A stretch of DNA of 48,068 nt from Limimaricola cinnabarinus LL-001. GTDB taxonomy: Bacteria; Pseudomonadota; Alphaproteobacteria; Rhodobacterales; Rhodobacteraceae. A program made the position numbers and the translations under genes. Of the stretch, positions 43,007 to 48,068 are shown piece by piece. The notes beneath the pieces are model-generated. The model had not been told where the DNA came from, ran no database searches, and worked only from the letters and a program-made list of their open reading frames with translations. The DNA lies in contig NZ_BATB01000022.1 of the NCBI RefSeq assembly GCF_000466965.1, positions 1 to 48,068 of the forward strand, read 5' to 3'. Numbering within the stretch: position 1 is the first letter of the stretch; every line of letters begins with the position of its first letter.

Positions 43007-44049
43007 ATGTCATACCGCTCCCTTTCGATCTGCAAACTGGGCCCGGTAATCACCGCGCTCAGCTTGGCATCATCCCCCGCGTCGGTCGAGGCGGATGTCC
43101 TGCGGTGGCACATGAACAGCCTGCTCTACCCAAAGCTTTTTGGCGAAGCCGGGTCCTACTTCGCGGCGCAGGTGGAGCGCCTGACAGTCGGCAGCTTCGT
43201 CATCGAGGTGCAGGACCGGATGGTTCTTGATCAGGACAGCTTCGGCGCGCTCGAGACTGGATTGATCGATGCGGTCTGGGGGTCGGCCGGCCACCATCAT
43301 CGCGAGGACCCGGCACTCGCGATCTTCAGCGGCTTTCCCTTCGGACCGGATGCCGAGGGCTTCACCGCCTGGATGCTCGAGGGCGGCGGGGCCGAGGCGC
43401 TGGAGGCCATCTATGCACGCCACGGTCTCAAGAGCCACTATTGCGGCGTGCTGCCGGCCGAGGGCGGCGGCTGGTTCCGCGCGCCGATCGAGACCATCGC
43501 CGATCTCGATGGGCTGGCCATGCGCGCCTTCGGCTACGGCGCGCTGACGCTCAGGGCGCTCGGCGTGGTGCCCTACGAGTTGCCAGCAGCCGACATCCGC
43601 CCGGCACTGGAAACCGGGCTGATCACGGCGGCAGAGTTCTCGTTGCCGTCGATCGACGCCGATCTCGGCCTGCACGAGGCAGCCGGGCATCTCTACCTGC
43701 CCGGTTGGCAGCAGCCGGCCACCTCCCTTGAGTTGCTGATGATTAAGCGCAGCTGGGCGACGCTGTCAGATGTCCACCGATCCGCGATCGAGGCGGCCTG
43801 CGGGGCGACGCTGTCCTGGTCGCTTGCAATGGCACGGGAACGGCAGGAAACAGCCTTGGATCGGTTCCGCGCCAGGGGATCGAGATCCATGACTGGCCGG
43901 AGGAGATCCTTGCAGCACTGCGGCGGGCCTGGGCGGAAGTGATCGCCGAGGAGTCCGCCCGCGATCCGCTTCTTGCCGCGGCCTGGGAGAGCTATCTGGA
44001 GCATGCCGAAGGCCCAGGCTCTGCCACCGCGCGGGGCTACATCGATTAG
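43007..44049 (+). pseudogene. TRAP-type solute-binding protein (DctP family), frameshifted near the 3' end
   Basis: Periplasmic binding component of a TRAP transporter, about 347 residues when joined. ATG 43007 (MSYRSLSICKLGPVITALSL) follows a GGAG site and encodes a signal peptide. Family marks are GGWFRAPIETIADLDGLAMRAFG and the central strand-helix pattern ending in FSLPSIDADLGLHEAAGHLY. At the G4 run 43875-43878 the frame breaks: the current frame reads GSRSMTG, while the next reads IEIHDWPEEILAALRRAWAE to a TAG at 44047, the expected C-terminus. One missing G repairs it. No TRAP membrane subunits (DctQ, DctM) are in the window. Confidence 0.85.
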
Positions 44050-44055
44050 AGCGGG

Positions 44056-45278
44056 TCAGTCAGGCAGCCCGGCCAATCGCAGCCCGTCGAGGAACCGCTC
44101 TCGGCTGTCGCGATCGGACCAGCCGTCAAGCGATTGCGCCACCGCGGAGATGCTACGCTCCGGGCGGCGCCCCTCGGCCGCATGGATGATCGCAGCCGCC
44201 TCGTCGATGCGGCCTGCCTGCGCGAGGCTCGACGCCAGCAGCCAGCCGGGCCACCAGCGCGTGCCGGCGAAGGTGCCCGCGCCATGGAGCGGACCAAAGG
44301 CTTCCGCCGCGCGGGCTGGCTCCTGCGAAACGAGATAGCTCAGCCCGGCCACCTGCCGATACCAGTCGGGCGGGGTCGGATCGAGGCGCATGGCCCGCTC
44401 GATATGGTGCATGGCATCGGCGCCACGACCGGTCAGTGCCAGCACATGCGCCAGCACGGCGAGGTTGTCGGCTTCGTCGGGCGCGATCGTGACCGCTGCC
44501 CGGGCATTGGCCAGTGCATCGACAGGCGAGCGCATCTCGGGAAAAGGCGACAGCAGCCGCATCTCGGCCAGAAGCCGGTGCGCGCTGGCCGTGCCCCCGA
44601 GGGCCACGGCGCGCTCGACCGCCTCGATCACCTGCGCCATCTCGCGCCGCCCCCCGCCCCAGGCAAGATGTCGAACCTCGAGCCAGTAGGTCAGGCCGAG
44701 ATCGGCCCAGGCCACAGAGTCGCCGGGATCGTCCGCGACTGCCGCCTCAAGCAGCGCGCGCGCCTCCTCATTGGCTTCTCGTTTTTGCCAGTCATGGCCA
44801 CTCAGCAGTGCCTCAGCTGCCATGGCCCGGCTCGGCGTCACGGGAAGGACATCCGGTTCGGCAGGCATCGCCAGCATCCCAGACCCGTAATAACGGCGAA
44901 GACCGCAGCGACAGAGGCGGTCGCCGCACCGTGCCGGGCGGCCGCGCGGCGCGGCAGGACACTGGCAAGGGCCTCCTCCTCGAGCACGTAGCTGCGCCGG
45001 GGCACCGTGCGCAGCAGTGCCGCACCACGCGACCCCAGCGCGCGCCGGATGTCGCTGATGCATTGTGACAGAGCGTCGTCCGACACGATGACGTCCGGCC
45101 ATGCATTGCGCAGAAGCTCGTCCTTGGCCAACAGCTCCCCGCGCCGTGCGAGCAGGAGTTCGAGCACGCGAAAGGATTTGGCGCGCAGAACCCGCTCAGC
45201 GCCGGTCTCATCCTCAAGCCGGCCCCGCTTGGGGTTCAGCACGACGTTGCCAATCCGGATGGACTCACATGCCTCCAC
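44056..45278 (-). pseudogene. Winged-helix (ToxR/CadC-type) regulator with membrane helix and TPR domain, frameshifted
   Basis: About 407 residues when joined. The N-terminal Trans_reg_C domain (RIGNVVLNPKRGRLEDETGA, KSFRVLELLLARRGELLAKDELL, WPDVIVSDDALSQCISDIRRAL) is followed by one hydrophobic helix (VAAVFAVITGLG). At the CCC run 44878-44880 the frame breaks, and the other frame continues MLAMPAEPDVLPVTPSRAMA into a TPR-like region with repeated AWADLGLTY/ANARAAV motifs. One missing base joins them. The start is GTG 45278. It would be a membrane-anchored regulator. Three TTCAG repeats at 11-bp spacing lie upstream, a plausible binding site. Confidence 0.82.
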
Positions 45279-45318
45279 GACGATGCCCCGCTGCTGGACC
45301 TGCCGATTTTAGCACGAT

Positions 45319-45345
45319 TTCAGACTTCCTTCAGGCCGTTTTCAG
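45319..45345. promoter_or_regulatory. Three TTCAG repeats at 11-bp spacing
   Basis: TTCAG begins at 45319, 45330 and 45341, each with a short GRC/GG extension. Direct repeats at 11-bp spacing are the usual form of binding sites for OmpR/PhoB-type winged-helix regulators. They lie in the 129-bp gap between the divergent regulator (45278) and peptidase-like gene (45408). Confidence 0.55.
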
Positions 45346-45407
45346 GACTTCGACTCGTCCCTGATCGAAGCTTTGGGGCACACCGTCACGGCCTCGGGAG
45401 GGTCATC

Positions 45408-45929
45408 ATGCTCCGTTCAGCCTCTTACATCGCGACGCTTGCCTTATGCCTCTCGACCATGACCGCGGCGCCGTTGCCCGCCTTTGAGCAGGAGGGCCGG
45501 ATGCGCGACGCACCGCCGCTTCTCGACACCCTCGCGCTGTGGCTTGGGGCCAATTTCGACCTGCCGCTCGCAGTCCATAATCCGCGCCTCGTCACCTTGC
45601 CCGGCCCGGAATTGATCGCGATGCGCTATGGCGACGGAGCACGCATCGCTCCCGACCGCGTGGTCGCGCTCTATGATGAGGCCACTGCCACCATCTACCT
45701 CTCCGATGGCTGGACAGGCCGAAGCCCGGCAGAGCTGTCGATCCTCATCCATGAGATGGTTCATCACATGCAGGCCATGGCCGGGCACCGCTTCGCCTGC
45801 CCGGCCGCGCGTGAACGGCTGGCTTACGATGCACAGGACGCTTGGCTGGCCCTGTTCGGCGAAGATCTGCAATCCGCCTTCGACCTCGATCCGGCAATGC
45901 TGCTGGTCGGCACAGTCTGCACCCATTGA
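45408..45929 (+). CDS. Secreted zinc-peptidase-like protein (DUF6647-like)
   Basis: A 173-residue protein with a signal peptide (MLRSASYIATLALCLSTMTA) and a GGGAGGG ribosome site. The centre has a metalloprotease-type motif LIHEMVHHMQ (HExxH), with the second His as a likely zinc ligand. LSDGWTGRSPAELSIL precedes it. The C-terminal part has a conserved-looking CPAARERLAYDAQDAWLA. The resemblance to a domain of unknown function of this size is from memory. Substrate unknown. Divergent from the winged-helix regulator. Confidence 0.75.
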   Translation: MLRSASYIATLALCLSTMTAAPLPAFEQEGRMRDAPPLLDTLALWLGANFDLPLAVHNPRLVTLPGPELIAMRYGDGARIAPDRVVALYDEATATIYLSDGWTGRSPAELSILIHEMVHHMQAMAGHRFACPAARERLAYDAQDAWLALFGEDLQSAFDLDPAMLLVGTVCTH

Positions 45930-45983
45930 CAGCACCGTCATCGCCGGAGGTGAAATTCCACCCAATCGTGAAAGGAAACCACC

Positions 45984-46420
45984 ATGTCGCGACTTCGACG
46001 CCATCCTTGGATGGCATTCGCCCTCGGCCTTTCCACCGGCTCGTAGCTGCTGTAGGTGGGTCCGGATTTGCGCAGATGTCAGGCCCAACCGAGCATGCCG
46101 GCCTGACGGTCGACCTGCTGGCCGAGCTTTCCGGAGATACCATGGAGGCCACCATCGGCCTTGCGGGCTACAGCCTGCGGATGCGCGCCATCGAGATCGC
46201 TCCCGGCGGCCAGATCGCCGAGCATGACCATGCCGATCGCCCGGGCATCGTCACGGTGATCGACGGTAGCTGGATCGAGGGCCAGCCATCGGGCGAGCGC
46301 AGCTTCGATGCCGCCTCACTCGGCACGTTCCGCGAGACCGAGGAGACGGTGCATTGGGTCTACAACCGCACCGAGGCCCCGGCCATTGCGCTGGTCTGCG
46401 ACATCACCAAGGTCGAGTAG
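45984..46420 (+). pseudogene. Exported cupin-domain protein, one-base frameshift in the signal region
   Basis: About 145 residues when joined. ATG 45984 with AAAGGA upstream begins MSRLRRHPWMAFALGLSTG, a signal peptide, then the frame hits TAG. Adding one C at 46040 gives GLVAAVGGSGFAQMSGPTEH and continues in the other frame. The cupin core has IAPGGQIAEHDHADRPGIVTVI (metal-binding His pattern), IEGQPSGERSFDAASLG and ETVHWVYNRTEAP. It follows the peptidase-like gene by 54 bp, probably in one operon. The ligand is unknown. Confidence 0.78.
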
Positions 46421-46472
46421 GGCGCAAGCGCCAAGCTCGTGTTTCGCAGGACTGGGGAGCGGCCAGTGCCAC

Positions 46473-46829
46473 CTAAGCCTGCCCCTCCATATCGGCCATG
46501 CTTTTCGCAAGGCTTAGAAGTGCCTGCTTCTGCCTGTCCGGCAGAGACATCCAGATCCGAAGCAATTCGGCCGAGCCGCGATCCGGGAATGTCGATAGCA
46601 TCGGATCCGGCTGGTCCGTGCCTTTGAAGAAATAGGTGATGGGCAGGCCGAGCGCATTGGCAATGTCCCACAACCGCGACGCTGAAACCCGGTTGGCCCC
46701 GGTCTCATACTTCTGGACCTGCTGGAACTTGCAGTTGACCGCTTCCCCCAGGTCCTGCTGCGTTTTTCCTCTCATCCAGCGAGCATGGCGGATGCGCGTG
46801 CCGACGTGTTTGTCGATGGGGTGGGTCAT
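46473..46829 (-). CDS. XRE-family transcriptional regulator
   Basis: A 118-residue regulator with an HTH_3 domain at residues 8-65 (VGTRIRHARWMRGKTQQDLG, then EAVNCKFQQVQKYETGANRVSASRLWDIANAL) and a helical C-terminus (LLRIWMSLPDRQKQALLSLA). The layout matches the short alphaproteobacterial XRE regulators of the RsmH/phage-repressor type. It is convergent with the cupin gene. Targets unknown. Confidence 0.88.
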   Translation of the reverse strand: MTHPIDKHVGTRIRHARWMRGKTQQDLGEAVNCKFQQVQKYETGANRVSASRLWDIANALGLPITYFFKGTDQPDPMLSTFPDRGSAELLRIWMSLPDRQKQALLSLAKSMADMEGQA

Positions 46830-46904
46830 GCCGTCCAGTTCTATATGTTCACTCTACACGGGGCCGCTGCGTTGCTGATCGATCCAGGAGCTGCGCCGCC
46901 ATTC

Positions 46905-47381
46905 TTAGGGGCATGGTATGGGTGGGAAGGAGCGGGAGGAACCTGTCTGGTTGATGCCATGACCCCACGTTCTTCCTTCGCTTCGGTGAAACATCACACC
47001 GGGCAATACCGAAGCGGCATCGCCCCGGACGTCGCGGGGGCTTTCTCGATCCGAGATGGGAGAGGCCAGTGTGCTGCAAACCAGGATCAGCAGGTCGCAT
47101 CGCCGGTTTGACAGGGTGAGCTCGTGATCAAACACCCGGCGGCCATGCAGGCGTAGTTGAGCCGACATCGCAACCACCGCCCTCTCTTCTCGGGCCATGA
47201 TGCTTTGATACGAGGCACCCAGAGGGGCGAAGTCCTCCAGCCGAACCCATCGCAAGCGCGGAAGCGCCGCAAGCCGTGCCAGTGTCTCCGGGTCGAACAG
47301 GCCATATCGGACTGCCCTTCCTTCCGTGTAGGCGGTGGCGCTTTTGCAAACCCATCGCTCGAATGAACAGATGCTTCCCAT
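46905..47381 (-). CDS. Hypothetical protein, 158 residues
   Basis: Open frame starting MGSICSFERWVCKSATAYTE with AAGGAC upstream. The middle (YGLFDPETLARLAALPRLRW, REERAVVAMSAQLRLHGRRVF) looks like a folded helical domain. After about residue 110 the composition becomes Ser/Pro-rich and may be beyond the original end. I do not recognise the family. Confidence 0.45.
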   Translation of the reverse strand: MGSICSFERWVCKSATAYTEGRAVRYGLFDPETLARLAALPRLRWVRLEDFAPLGASYQSIMAREERAVVAMSAQLRLHGRRVFDHELTLSNRRCDLLILVCSTLASPISDRESPRDVRGDAASVLPGVMFHRSEGRTWGHGINQTGSSRSFPPIPCP

Positions 47382-47439
47382 GTCCTTCGGTTTGACGGCA
47401 AACTGTTAACCAGCCGTTAACGGCCGCATGGAGTGCGTC

Positions 47440-48068
47440 ATGACGCTGCCAGTGCCGTCGACACATGCGGTGAATGAAAGGACATGTCCCTTCGCCGCCC
47501 CACGGACGATCGCGGAACTGCCGTTCCGGGAGACGCCCTACTGGTGGTCGATCGCAACCTCCCGGCATCTCGGGATCTATCGTCCTCACGCCGGGGTCTG
47601 CACCTGGACGGCGCGTTACCTGTCCAGGGACAAGCTCTACAAGCAAAGAGCTCTCGGTCCTGCATTGGGCGCGGGCCAAGGCGCCTTGCGGTTCGAGGCC
47701 GCGTTGGATCTCGCCGAGGCATGGTTTGCGGCCCCGGACGTCGCCGACAAGGCGCATGCTGCGCGGCCCGCCGAGCGAATGTCAGGGGTCAGGTTCTGCC
47801 CCATCGGGGATCTCTACACGATCGGCCATGCCCTTGCCGACTACACCGCCTGGACGAAGATCGCGCATTCGCCGGGCGGGCACTACAACACGCTGGCGCT
47901 CATCAACCATCATCTGGCCGACGAGCTGCTGTTCGTGCCGGTCAACGACATCGCCCCTCATCACCTTCGGCGGCTGGCGCATCGCGTGCTGGAGCGTCCA
48001 CCGAAGTTCGGCTTTCAACGCGAGCGGCCGAAGGTGCGGCTGTGCGACCTCACGCCGGAGGATCTCCG
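47440..48068 (+). CDS. Tyrosine-type integrase (5' part, continues beyond window)
   Basis: An open frame of at least 209 codons running off the right edge. It starts at ATG 47440 (MTLPVPSTHAVNERTCPFAA); an in-frame ATG lies at 47428. The segments YWWSIATSRHLGIYRPHAGVC and TARYLSRDKLYKQRALGPAL are typical of integrases of integrated phages and islands. ALADYTAWTKIAHSPGGHYN followed by LALINHHLADELLFVPVNDI is the SAM-like core-binding domain. The catalytic domain is outside the window. It may mark the start of another mobile island. Confidence 0.82.
   Translation, partial: MTLPVPSTHAVNERTCPFAAPRTIAELPFRETPYWWSIATSRHLGIYRPHAGVCTWTARYLSRDKLYKQRALGPALGAGQGALRFEAALDLAEAWFAAPDVADKAHAARPAERMSGVRFCPIGDLYTIGHALADYTAWTKIAHSPGGHYNTLALINHHLADELLFVPVNDIAPHHLRRLAHRVLERPPKFGFQRERPKVRLCDLTPEDL

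Overview
High-GC DNA from an alphaproteobacterium, most likely a Rhodobacteraceae (Paracoccus/roseobacter-type) replicon. The evidence is the gene content: a cyo-type oxidase, RbsC-like sugar transporters, a TRAP-type binding protein and an RPA-family plasmid initiator. A plasmid replication and partition module at 20.2-23.0 kb shows that the window is a plasmid or chromid, or an integrated plasmid. I see no tRNA, rRNA or CRISPR.

Layout. 1-7.4 kb: cytochrome o ubiquinol oxidase subunits I (cut by the window edge) and II, a WrbA-like quinone reductase, a broken sensor kinase remnant, an HPP/CBS membrane protein, an ExoD-like protein and a DUF475/TerC-like membrane protein with an in-frame stop. 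7.9-19.3 kb: a carbohydrate catabolic locus on the minus strand (CUT2 ABC transporter, DhaK and DhaL kinase subunits, aldo/keto reductase, FGGY pentulose kinase, transaldolase). It ends in a terminator hairpin and is read divergently from a LacI-type regulator with palindromic operator candidates. The transporter would import a sugar or polyol, the reductase would interconvert alcohol and carbonyl, the two kinases would phosphorylate ketoses, and transaldolase would feed the pentose phosphate pathway.

20.2-23.0 kb: a repeat-type centromere, parA, a small ribbon-helix-helix-like partner, repA (frameshifted), an iteron origin, an AT-rich stretch and a DnaA box. 23.2-29.7 kb: an IS30 element, a 21-bp repeat array resembling the iterons, a DNA adenine methylase, and a gene truncated by an IS3-family element. 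30.5-38.8 kb: an AAA ATPase plus subtilisin-like protease pair, then a three-gene operon centred on a large tyrosine recombinase. This is the most unusual part of the window.

39-48 kb: accessory genes (HTH proteins, a DEDD exonuclease with an overlapping partner, a ParD/ParE toxin-antitoxin pair), an orphan TRAP solute-binding protein, a winged-helix/TPR regulator, a zinc-peptidase-like secreted protein, a cupin, an XRE regulator and the start of another tyrosine integrase running off the window.

Eight otherwise intact or recognisable genes carry a single-base lesion, mostly a one-base loss in a short G or C run. This looks more like uncorrected sequence error than biology, so the gene models below are given in reconstructed form and the break is described for each.
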